Positions 20,067 through 28,575 of a DNA stretch of 64,000 nucleotides are shown here, piece by piece. Positions within the stretch are counted from its first letter, which is position 1; every line of letters starts with the position of its first letter. The stretch is taken from positions 1 to 64,000 of the forward strand of contig JAOARD010000071.1 in the NCBI GenBank assembly GCA_025210735.1. The letters run 5' to 3'. Under the pieces are notes generated by a model. It searched no databases, was not told the DNA's origin, and saw only the letters and a list, made by a program, of their open reading frames with translations. This stretch comes from Bacteroidales bacterium. GTDB lineage: Bacteria; Bacteroidota; Bacteroidia; Bacteroidales; UBA6680. Position numbers and translations under genes: made by a program.

Positions 20067-21028
20067 GATGCAATTATTTTGTTAGCGTTATTAAAGTAGA
20101 TGTTGCTTAATTTATCTTTTGACAGGTTAAAAGATTTAAGCATATCATAATATGGATAGTTGGTATTATCTGTACCAAATATAATCTTACTGTGATGCAT
20201 ATCTATAAACTCTGTTGTTTTTTCTTTGTCTCTTGTAAATGCATTATAACCACTTGTGCCAGATATATCACAATACAGATTATCGTGTTTTTGTAGTAAT
20301 TGGTTTATTATACCCCATTTCTTAATCCTGCCATTCGGGAACTTTAATTTTGAGGATTGAAACATTGGCCTAAACAGGTCAACCTCCTCAATATTTTCCC
20401 AAAACGAAGGACCATGAGCAATGAACTTTATATAGGGATGTTGAATTAACTGTTGTTCAAGATTTAATATGTCAGACAGGTATCCGGGAAATTTAATAAG
20501 CCCGTTTTTTATTGATGATTGATACTTTAATCTCTCATACGCGAAGTTCTTCACATTGTTATTTATTAGCTTAGTCTTGAAAAACATCTCAATTAATCGT
20601 TCTTTTAACGATGTACCATTTCTGATATAATGATATCTTTCTCTCTCCATATGAAACAGCACTGGTAATCCCAATTCCGATACCTTATCAAGGTAATTAT
20701 TAATCTCAGGTGAATCCCATCTGTAGTTTACTTTTAACTCTCCACACCCTTTTATACCCTTTTTCATATACTCAGATAGTATCTTATCTGTATCCTTTGA
20801 ATATGGATCGGGTGCATAGAATGGAATAATTCTGTCGGGGTATTTTTGATATGTCTCCAGAACGCTATCTACTGATAGGTGTTTGTACAGAGACGGAATA
20901 CGTGGGTTTTTCTCTTCCCATGTAAGTAACCAGCATTTCTCTATTTTCTGTCTGTCAAGGTATTCAATAATATTGCCGGAGTTTATATTATTGAAATTGA
21001 CATGAAAATGACAATCAATTTTTAACAT
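20063..21028 (-). CDS. Amidohydrolase-superfamily (Amidohydro_2-like) metal hydrolase
   Basis: This 321-aa TIM-barrel-type protein carries the metal-binding pattern of the superfamily: HFH at the N-terminus (DCHFHVNF), a mid-protein His in VLFHMER, another in FIAHGPSF, and the terminal Asp in IFGTDNTNY. This resembles the ACMSD/Amidohydro_2 group, which performs decarboxylations or hydrolyses. No signal peptide, so cytoplasmic. It is the first gene of a two-gene operon with the overlapping formyltransferase. Its specific reaction cannot be assigned. Confidence 0.75.
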   Translation of the reverse strand: MLKIDCHFHVNFNNINSGNIIEYLDRQKIEKCWLLTWEEKNPRIPSLYKHLSVDSVLETYQKYPDRIIPFYAPDPYSKDTDKILSEYMKKGIKGCGELKVNYRWDSPEINNYLDKVSELGLPVLFHMERERYHYIRNGTSLKERLIEMFFKTKLINNNVKNFAYERLKYQSSIKNGLIKFPGYLSDILNLEQQLIQHPYIKFIAHGPSFWENIEEVDLFRPMFQSSKLKFPNGRIKKWGIINQLLQKHDNLYCDISGTSGYNAFTRDKEKTTEFIDMHHSKIIFGTDNTNYPYYDMLKSFNLSKDKLSNIYFNNANKIIAS

Positions 21029-21717
21029 GTAATAAATTTTAAGCTTTCCTATTCGCGTTTTAAGATAAAGATTGATAATTAGGATGTTGTATACGAAATA
21101 GCTGTTGTTGTATACAATATGATAATATTACTCTGTTTCTGACTAAATGCTTAATGATACCACTTGATCTTACATAAATACGACAACCTGTTTTTAACAT
21201 ACACTAAAATTTATAATTAATACTTCTATTCAATTACCTGTTGGTTAGTGTGTGGTTCCTGTTTGTATTTATGGTTGTGGTTGTTTGTGTAAAACTATTA
21301 TCATGTATTATAGCCTACAAATAAAAGGGCTAAAGGACTGTATTTGGTGCTTATTGGTTTATTATTGGGGTGTACAGTTGTGCTTAGGGATATATGGTTA
21401 TTATTGTTAATAATATATTTTTAACATTATCTGTGTTTACTCATGGTAGATTGGTTTTTATTTAACAGCAACGAGTCTTTTTATTTGAAGTTGTTCATTG
21501 ATGTAATGGATTTTGATAATTCCTGAAGATATATTTTGCGTAGTGTATACTATATGTTGGATATTAGTAACTTCTACTTGTATATTTATGTTGAAATAAT
21601 ATGAAATATGATATTATTATTATAATATATACTTTGTGTATGTCAGTTATATTGAGGCACAATATTTATTCTAAGTCTTGGTATAAAACAATTTTAACTA
21701 ACTAAACAATTTTAATT
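21029..21717. other. 689-bp intergenic region between divergent genes
   Basis: No plausible gene was seen on either strand. There is a short inverted repeat TTGTATAC (21087-21094) / GTATACAA (21110-21117), about 60-90 nt upstream of the amidohydrolase start, which could be an operator. Near-consensus promoter sequence (TATACTTTG) lies around 21630, upstream of the 242-aa gene. Confidence 0.5.
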
Positions 21718-22446
21718 ATGACAACACAAGTTTTAGATCAAAAAAAGACAAAGGTTTTAAGAGAGATCGTACATGAATTTACCTTAAAATCGGAAGAAAC
21801 TTTCTTTATTACTGCGGTTACAGATGTTCAGTTAAAGAGTGCATCAGAATTATCAGTAAGAGAGAAAACTGTTAAGAATGCTGATATCGGAAATGATGGA
21901 GCTTTTGTAGGAGTTTGGAAAGGTATGTCAAGGCCAAACTCTATGAAAGAGATCGTAGGTCAAACTCGTCTCTCGGGTAGCTCAAGTGGAGGACATTGGG
22001 CAACAAAGGATATTAAAATAACATCTCCGGATGTTGATCTTACCTTCGATACGGTTACTGTAGGTGTTTTCTTAAGAGAAAATGATATTACATCATTGGC
22101 TGCTTGCATTGGTGTAGTTGCAGGACAACAGATTAAGCCTCAAAAAACAATGATAAATGTTTTTAGTGTAACAAATCGTGTGATACAGACATCATATATT
22201 GTTCCTGATTTTGTAGAACCTGATAACAGAAGAGATTACGTTATGTTGTTCAAAGGAGACCAACCAGTGAGTGATAATCGTAATCCTATAGCAATGGTTC
22301 CAATACAAAGTAATCAGAGCAAAGGGTTCTCTACCATTGATATTAGTAATATTAAATTAGAACCTGGAGATTATATCATTCAGTATAATGCAAGTAGATA
22401 TACCTTTGAAACACTTGATGCAGCTAATGTATTTACAATAAGATAA
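21718..22446 (+). CDS. Hypothetical 242-aa cytoplasmic protein
   Basis: The family is not recognised. The protein has no signal peptide or membrane segment and looks all-beta. Its C-terminal part (FSTIDISNIKLEPGDYIIQYNASRY) resembles a beta-sandwich with an extracellular-type fold, but there is no export signal. The N-terminus begins MTTQVLDQKK. It is well isolated: a 689-bp gap upstream and a strong terminator immediately downstream, so it is monocistronic, possibly with a long leader. Codon use looks ordinary for the window. Function is unknown. Confidence 0.75.
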   Translation: MTTQVLDQKKTKVLREIVHEFTLKSEETFFITAVTDVQLKSASELSVREKTVKNADIGNDGAFVGVWKGMSRPNSMKEIVGQTRLSGSSSGGHWATKDIKITSPDVDLTFDTVTVGVFLRENDITSLAACIGVVAGQQIKPQKTMINVFSVTNRVIQTSYIVPDFVEPDNRRDYVMLFKGDQPVSDNRNPIAMVPIQSNQSKGFSTIDISNIKLEPGDYIIQYNASRYTFETLDAANVFTIR

Positions 22447-22462
22447 ATATTATTTGACCTTT

Positions 22463-22500
22463 AAACAGAAAGCAGGAAATATCAATCCTGCTTTCTGTTT
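22463..22500 (+). terminator. Strong terminator after the orphan 242-aa gene
   Basis: A perfect 15-bp stem (AAACAGAAAGCAGGA and its complement) with an 8-nt loop runs into a T-rich tail. It may also serve the convergent - strand gene. Confidence 0.88.
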
Positions 22501-22525
22501 CTATTTTAGTAATTAACTATTCCAG

Positions 22526-23560
22526 TCAGTTTAACAGTGGCTGATCGTTTGTTACGCAATGTACACCACCACCATTCTTAGCTATTTCCTGTGCGTCTAT
22601 CATATAGATATCTCTGGTAGGAAAGTACTGTTTAAGCAGAGCTTTTAACTCATCGTTATTATCGTTACTGCCCATGCCTACAACAAAACCATTACCAACA
22701 AGCCAGTTAGGATCACCGGGATATATATGTACCGTAAACCCTTCATTTCTGCAAGTTTCGGCTATACTTGTCTCTACAGTTGTACCATAATCAGGAATAA
22801 CAACAGTGTTTTCATTAATAAAACGTGCAATACCATCAATATGTCCGTAGGTTCCATCATCGGCATGATGCCCGTATGACCATATTATTTTTGTTACACC
22901 AAGAGCATTCTTAAGAACTGTTTCATGTTGCTCTTTTGTGAACTTAGGATTTCGCTGTTTCTGACAATCCCAATTAATTAATAAAACACCTTTTCCGTTT
23001 ACCTCAACATTCCCCTTCTCTAATATATAACCCAATCTGTCTTCAACCTCAATACCCAGATATCCGCCAATATGTATCGGAATTTCATTATCATTATTGT
23101 AATCAACATCGCCTCCAAAACTACTGCCCCAGCCATCAAAACGCCAGTTTTGTAACAGCATTTTGTCTCCACTGGCAACATATATAGGGCCATTATCGCG
23201 CAACCACGAATTATCTGTGGTAAATATGTGCCACGTAATATTATCCTGAGTTATCCCTTTACTTGTAAGATATCTTATGGCATTTACCTTTGCAATTTCT
23301 GAGGTAGCAATAAGATGCATTGGTTCATACTCCTTAACAACCTTAATAATATCTGAAAAAGCTTGCTGCATAGAGGCATCGTGTGCGGCAGGCCATTGCA
23401 TCCATGTGGCTGCATGCGGTTCCCATTCTGCAGGAACTCTTGCATTCTCTACCTTGTTAAATACACTCTCATCAATCTTTTTGTTGTCAGATTTTTTGCA
23501 TGTAGCAGCGCTTAATATAATCATCAGTGCAAACAACATAAATACAATAACCCTTTTCAT
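22526..23560 (-). CDS. Exported agmatine deiminase / peptidylarginine-deiminase-like lipoprotein
   Basis: This 344-aa guanidine-modifying enzyme has the family residues: Asp/Arg in DNSWLRDNGP, His and Asp in GHIDGIARF, and the Cys nucleophile (Cys335) in NGGGVHCVTNDQ near the C-terminus. Family members hydrolyse agmatine or peptidyl-arginine guanidinium groups to ureido groups plus ammonia. Unlike normal cytoplasmic agmatine deiminases it begins with a hydrophobic signal ending SAATC, a probable though non-ideal lipobox (Thr at -1). No carbamoylputrescine amidohydrolase is adjacent. Export and lack of partner make a PAD-like role on peptides or external agmatine possible; the sequence does not decide between them. 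Confidence 0.82.
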   Translation of the reverse strand: MKRVIVFMLFALMIILSAATCKKSDNKKIDESVFNKVENARVPAEWEPHAATWMQWPAAHDASMQQAFSDIIKVVKEYEPMHLIATSEIAKVNAIRYLTSKGITQDNITWHIFTTDNSWLRDNGPIYVASGDKMLLQNWRFDGWGSSFGGDVDYNNDNEIPIHIGGYLGIEVEDRLGYILEKGNVEVNGKGVLLINWDCQKQRNPKFTKEQHETVLKNALGVTKIIWSYGHHADDGTYGHIDGIARFINENTVVIPDYGTTVETSIAETCRNEGFTVHIYPGDPNWLVGNGFVVGMGSNDNNDELKALLKQYFPTRDIYMIDAQEIAKNGGGVHCVTNDQPLLN

Positions 23561-23656
23561 AGCAGATAAATATTTTAATGTTCTTAACTAATATACAATA
23601 TTATTACTGATTTGTAAATAGTTTTGTTGTGGTTTACAGTTGTTTAGATAAAAAAA

Positions 23657-23690
23657 GAGCCATGGCTCACATAGAATGTTCGCCATGGCA
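23657..23690 (-). terminator. Terminator copy 1 of a threefold repeated family
   Basis: Read on the - strand, GCCATGGC is followed by a 15-nt loop, GCCATGGC again (self-complementary arms) and TCTTTTTTT. It lies downstream of the retropepsin gene ending at 23733. Its loop is identical to that of the copy at 25033-25067. Confidence 0.88.
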
Positions 23691-23732
23691 TCTGCAAATT
23701 AATGAATAAACATTAATATCTGCTGCCATATT

Positions 23733-24953
23733 TTAATCAGCAATTAATACTGTTTCTTCTAAAGTAAAACTAAGCTCTCTGTTGTCTCTTTCTACCTTTA
23801 TACTAATTGACTTATTACTCTTTATTAAACCATGTTCAACTATATCGCACCACTGTTCAGGTAGTATAGTTTCGTAATTAACATCATCTATCTCTATTAC
23901 TCTATCACCTACTTTTAGTCCTTTATAATGTGCATCAGAATGTATGAATATCTGGTTTATAAATAGTTTCCCGTCCCGGTTGTTATATGAAAATCCATAG
24001 GTAGATAAACTCTTGTTATTATACTCCTTATTCTTTATCAGAAGCATCTCTTTATTAAACCAATCAATAATAACGTCGTACTTTTTAAAGAATCTTGTTC
24101 CTATTGTGCTTGAAGAGTTATGTTTTATGTCAACTACAGATTTATCAATCACTATATCGCCAAACGAGATGTTTGAAACAGCTATATGGTAAATACTGTC
24201 GGCACTTCCAACACCATATAAGCCAGATGAAGATGAACCAAAGCTGACAGCCTTAGAATCAGATGGTGTATTCTTTATAAGATCATTTAATTTTTTATCC
24301 TTGCTTAAAGATATATCTATATCTCCGTTTGAACCTAAATCAATACACACATTTTTTACTATTGTGTTATCTAGTTTTATATCAACTAAAGGGGTTCCTG
24401 TAAGTTCTGTATAGAATGGTATTTTATATGTGGGTTTTGTAATATTTAAGGCTCCCTTAGAATTTGTTATTGTTATTATCTGATTTTTATAGTCGAACTT
24501 CCAGATAGCTTTTCGCATAAGGTTAGAGCCAATAAAACCATCAATCTTTAAACATCCTACCTCTTTTGACTCTTTTAAATCAGCAATTACCGCTCCGGTA
24601 TTTAAGAACTCTATACCTCCAATAGCTATATTATCTACCTTTGCAAAGCCTAAGTCAGAAGAGCTGCCCTGACTATCGCCTACATCTTGTTTAACAGAAC
24701 TATTTATGCCAAGTTTTTTAGCTAAATCAACTGAGATAATATTTGGCGCTCCTGTATCTAGAACAAAATCATAGTCTGTACCGGATATATTCACCTTTAA
24801 TACAATAAGACCCATTCTGTACTCAAATGGAACCTTCACCTTAAACTCTTCTTTGTTAACACTTCCGCTCTTCATTAACTTAATGGTCTTTACTGTACCA
24901 CAACTTGTTAACAAAATAGTTATGGTTAGTAATGATAATAACTTAGATTTCAT
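23733..24953 (-). CDS. Retropepsin-like aspartic protease lipoprotein with PDZ domain
   Basis: This 406-aa protein has a lipoprotein signal (LLTSC, Cys18). A pepsin-like aspartyl lobe starts near residue 45 with the catalytic motif FVLDTGAPN (Asp66). A second lobe has the corresponding position as CIDLGSNGD, where the Thr/Ser after Asp is replaced by Leu. A C-terminal PDZ domain (about 320-400) contains HYKGLKVGDRVIEIDD. The family is found in Bacteroidota as periplasmic or surface proteases of unknown target. It sits in a block of exported proteins and is followed by its own terminator. Confidence 0.82.
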   Translation of the reverse strand: MKSKLLSLLTITILLTSCGTVKTIKLMKSGSVNKEEFKVKVPFEYRMGLIVLKVNISGTDYDFVLDTGAPNIISVDLAKKLGINSSVKQDVGDSQGSSSDLGFAKVDNIAIGGIEFLNTGAVIADLKESKEVGCLKIDGFIGSNLMRKAIWKFDYKNQIITITNSKGALNITKPTYKIPFYTELTGTPLVDIKLDNTIVKNVCIDLGSNGDIDISLSKDKKLNDLIKNTPSDSKAVSFGSSSSGLYGVGSADSIYHIAVSNISFGDIVIDKSVVDIKHNSSSTIGTRFFKKYDVIIDWFNKEMLLIKNKEYNNKSLSTYGFSYNNRDGKLFINQIFIHSDAHYKGLKVGDRVIEIDDVNYETILPEQWCDIVEHGLIKSNKSISIKVERDNRELSFTLEETVLIAD

Positions 24954-25032
24954 AATTGTAATTATTAGATTATTAAATTTTAGTAGTATTCCTTATTTAT
25001 GTTAATGTTTGGTTTTACATACTGTAATAAAA

Positions 25033-25067
25033 GAGCCACGGCTCACATAGAATGTTCGCCATGGCTC
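25033..25067 (-). terminator. Terminator copy 2 of a threefold repeated family
   Basis: A 10-bp stem (AGAGCCATGG against CCGTGGCTCT on the - strand, one wobble) holds the same loop as copy 1 and is followed by TTTTA. It terminates the 1127-aa protein gene. Confidence 0.85.
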
Positions 25068-25083
25068 TGAGACTTGAAGAGGA

Positions 25084-28000
25084 TTATTTTTTTACAACTC
25101 TTGTACTAAATACATGATCATCTGATATTATTTCAAGTATATATATACCAGGTACAAAGTTGGTATTAATGTTTATCTCTGAACTGTTATCGGTTCTTGT
25201 AATTATCTTTACACCATTTATGTTATAGATATTTACAGTACACTCTTTTTCTGTTCTATTATCTATTTTAATATTGTTGATAAACGGATTTGGATAAACC
25301 TTGTATAGCAGATCATTACTCTCAACATCAACACTGGTTTTTGTTTTTGCTATAAGGCCGATTTTAAATTCAGCTGTCTCAGGATCGTTTGTCTTAATAA
25401 TCAACGATGCACGTTTTTCTGCATTATCGTTTGCAGTAAAGTTAATTTTAAAGCTTTTATCACTACTGCTCTCAACCTCCTGAATATTTGCCGATAGTTT
25501 AAAATTACCTTTGTCCTTACCATCAATATACATTTTAGATATTATAAGCTTTGAATTACCACTGTTTTTAAGTGTAAGATCTAACTCTTTTTTATTACCA
25601 AAACTTAAATCTGCACCATTTTTTAACTTATCAGAAGCATGTAACTCTATAACAGGTGCCTTTGCAGAGAATACCATATTAAACGTAAAATTCTCCATTC
25701 CTGTTTTTGTTGTTTTAAAACCTACAGTCAAAGTTTTATCTGATTTTGAGATACTTTTAACCTTAATGTTAAATGACAGATTCTCACCTTTCTCCAGGTA
25801 TCTGTCGGGTTTATTATCTATATCAGCAACCAGTTTATTATCTGTGCCTGACAGTACCAGATCGTATATCCTTATCCTGTTATTTGTATTATTTGTAATT
25901 GTAACCTTGTTGCTACTCTCTGTGTTGTAATCAAGCTCAACCTTATTAAGGGTAGAGTTATTAACTACCTTTTTATTAAATAACTCAACAAACAGTTCGC
26001 CATCAGACGATACTGAGTTACCTTTAAGGACAATTTTTATTGTAGGATTATACGGGTCATCGGTTTTAATATTCAGATATGCCGACTTCTCGTTACTGTC
26101 AGATTCAGTAAGATTAATAGTGAAATTATCAGACTCTCCTTTTCTTACAAACTTTATCTTCTTGGAGATTGAAAAACTTGCTTTATCAGGACCATCAATG
26201 TTTATCTCTTTAATGTACATAGTTTTAGTACCTGTATTCTTAACAACAAACTTTATTGGCGTTTGCTTTTTAAACTCCAATACCTGATTGTTTGTAAGCT
26301 TTGAACCTGAATGCAGCTCAAAACGCGGAATTTTGGCATTTAATGATATTCTGAACTTAAAGTTATTAAGACCCGGAACATTAGTCTTAAACGATACTGT
26401 AAGCTCATTATGCTCTATACTCAGACACTTCATATTAATATTAAATGCAAATGTTTTTCCCGGATTTAATGTCTTATCAATATCATTGTCAAACCATCCC
26501 TGAACCTTATTACCATCAGGTGTAGTTATTTTAAAGTCGTATATGTGCAGAGGATCATGACCATTATTCTCTATATTAAAATTCTTTGTAACAGTTGTAT
26601 TATAGTCAATAGTTCCGGTACTTATAAGATCATTGTTATGAATTGTATTCATGTATGTTAACAGTAATCCTGGCTTCTGCGCATTACCACTCAGGTTTAA
26701 TATTACATCAGGATTGCTACTGTTTGATCTTATTCTAAGTTTTGCAGTGTTGGTCTCCTTTACAAAGGTAGGAGCGTACTTTACTCTTATTGGTAACTTA
26801 GTTCCGGGTTTTATAGTATTTGATGATAAGCTGTTTACAATAGAGTAGAAACCGTTTTTATCATCTAAAATATCAATATCAGATATGTTCATATCTATAT
26901 TGCCTTCATTCTTTATCTCAAGATCAAGATATGCTGGGTTGTTAACCGATACAGAACCAAAATCGTAGTATCTTGATATGTACTCGCTGCCATCTTTTAA
27001 GAACACAAGCTGGGCATGTTTTTGATTCATAAAACTGTATATGGTGCGTACTCTGTTTTTAGCATCGGTTTCTATACGGTGAAGGCAGTATGGTTTTTTA
27101 CTACCCAATACATTGTTGAATGTGTACTCATACTGAATAGTTGTTGACTCTCCGGCAGCAACCGACATTTTAGGACGCTTTACAATCTTAAAGTCACTGA
27201 ACTCCTCTGTAAATTTTGATATAGTTAATACCTTATTCCCTGTATTTTTTATGGTTACGTTTTTAGTTACCTTCTCGCCATAGTTTATATTACCCATATC
27301 AATTATAGGATTCTTATCATATTTATTACCAGATTCATCTATAACTGTTATTATAGGAGCCTGAATAAGCTTCTTTACAGTAAAACTGATACTCTGGCTG
27401 GTGTAACCTGTAGTTTGAAGTGTATACTTTATGCTTTTATTACCAATCTCATTTGGATTAATATCAATTCTTAAGGTTGCTGACTTTCCAGGATCTATAT
27501 GATTGTTGTTTAAATCATTTGCATAAAATTCATCTTTTGTATCTCCTTCTTCTTTAATAGAATGGATTTTCAAAACATCATCGCCAACATTTCTGATTGT
27601 TATATTCTCAAAATGATTTGTATGATCATTGTCTGGCATATTAAGTACAGCACCATCGGTTATAATATTGCCATTATACTCCAGTTGTGCAATTGGAGCA
27701 ATAACCTTACCTATAATGTTAAGAGTGTATTTATTCTTACTGTCGTTTGTTAAGCTATACTCCATGGTAGAGTTTATATTCCCCCTTTTTAAACCTTCAA
27801 TAGTCACACTTTTATTTTTTCCTGATATCATTTCTAGCGGAGATAGTAATTGCTCTTCGTTATGTGTAAAAATGAGTTTATTACCAGTACTTTTTAAAGT
27901 AGCTTTACTTATACCGAGAAAACCTTTACCTCTGTTTTCGTAATTCAGTACAAAATCTTTTGATGAGTTTAGCTTTACATTACCTATATCTATTGTATTA

Positions 28001-28467
28001 CTATTAATACTATGGGTTGACGATGTAATATTAAAGTCTCCTCTGTCAGGGTTAACCTCAAACTCAACCTTTATAGTTGGGTTATCCGGATCGTTTGTGT
28101 TAAATGTTAATACAGACCACCCATTAGGGCTAATACTGCCCGATGCCTGATACCATATAGTAAGTTCATATTTTTTTTCCGGTTTAATGGTTGCAGATGT
28201 GTTTATAATGACACCTCCTATATCTGTTCCATTATTGTTATAACTTAGGTTTGTAATTGCTAAGTCTTTAGTCTTGTGACTGTTTTTTATGTTTAGGTTA
28301 AATACGTTTATAGAAGAACTCTTACCATAGTTACCAATTGAAATCCGTTGATTATTATTTACACCTTTTTCAGGTTTACCACTCTTATTAAATGTCATAC
28401 TCAGGCTCTGAGCCATTGTATATGAGATAATAAATGTGAATAAAATTGTTGTTAGAATTTTTTGCAT
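25084..28467 (-). CDS. T9SS-secreted protein built of choice-of-anchor D (ASPM-SPD2-Hydin-like) repeats, 1127 aa
   Basis: A signal peptide (1-19, ending YTMAQ) is followed by about eight to nine Ig-like anchor-D repeats. The recurring pattern is a hydrophobic strand, 'xNTGNxxLxI', then 'FxINxxxxxxGxxxAxLxIxTNDPxxPxxxxxL'. Examples are VTIKNTGNKVL and LTLKNSGNSKLIIS. The C-terminus is a T9SS type A sorting domain (YKVYPNPFINNI, then NIYNINGVKII). No catalytic motif is seen. It is a paralogue of the next gene upstream, with shared repeat type and a nearly identical sorting domain. A structural or ligand-binding surface role is inferred. Confidence 0.85.
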   Translation of the reverse strand: MQKILTTILFTFIISYTMAQSLSMTFNKSGKPEKGVNNNQRISIGNYGKSSSINVFNLNIKNSHKTKDLAITNLSYNNNGTDIGGVIINTSATIKPEKKYELTIWYQASGSISPNGWSVLTFNTNDPDNPTIKVEFEVNPDRGDFNITSSTHSINSNTIDIGNVKLNSSKDFVLNYENRGKGFLGISKATLKSTGNKLIFTHNEEQLLSPLEMISGKNKSVTIEGLKRGNINSTMEYSLTNDSKNKYTLNIIGKVIAPIAQLEYNGNIITDGAVLNMPDNDHTNHFENITIRNVGDDVLKIHSIKEEGDTKDEFYANDLNNNHIDPGKSATLRIDINPNEIGNKSIKYTLQTTGYTSQSISFTVKKLIQAPIITVIDESGNKYDKNPIIDMGNINYGEKVTKNVTIKNTGNKVLTISKFTEEFSDFKIVKRPKMSVAAGESTTIQYEYTFNNVLGSKKPYCLHRIETDAKNRVRTIYSFMNQKHAQLVFLKDGSEYISRYYDFGSVSVNNPAYLDLEIKNEGNIDMNISDIDILDDKNGFYSIVNSLSSNTIKPGTKLPIRVKYAPTFVKETNTAKLRIRSNSSNPDVILNLSGNAQKPGLLLTYMNTIHNNDLISTGTIDYNTTVTKNFNIENNGHDPLHIYDFKITTPDGNKVQGWFDNDIDKTLNPGKTFAFNINMKCLSIEHNELTVSFKTNVPGLNNFKFRISLNAKIPRFELHSGSKLTNNQVLEFKKQTPIKFVVKNTGTKTMYIKEINIDGPDKASFSISKKIKFVRKGESDNFTINLTESDSNEKSAYLNIKTDDPYNPTIKIVLKGNSVSSDGELFVELFNKKVVNNSTLNKVELDYNTESSNKVTITNNTNNRIRIYDLVLSGTDNKLVADIDNKPDRYLEKGENLSFNIKVKSISKSDKTLTVGFKTTKTGMENFTFNMVFSAKAPVIELHASDKLKNGADLSFGNKKELDLTLKNSGNSKLIISKMYIDGKDKGNFKLSANIQEVESSSDKSFKINFTANDNAEKRASLIIKTNDPETAEFKIGLIAKTKTSVDVESNDLLYKVYPNPFINNIKIDNRTEKECTVNIYNINGVKIITRTDNSSEININTNFVPGIYILEIISDDHVFSTRVVKK

Positions 28468-28521
28468 AGTATCTGTTTTTTGTGTCTTATATATTTGTTT
28501 TAGTTATAGTGTATTAAAAAA

Positions 28522-28557
28522 TAGCCACAGCTCACATTAACTGCTCGCCATGGCCTA
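28522..28557 (-). terminator. Terminator copy 3 of a threefold repeated family
   Basis: The stem GCCATGGC/GCTGTGGC (two G-U wobbles on the - strand RNA) has a diverged loop and is followed by TATTTTTTA. It terminates the 1031-aa paralogue. Confidence 0.8.
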
Positions 28558-28575
28558 TACAAAGTGAAGGAATAA

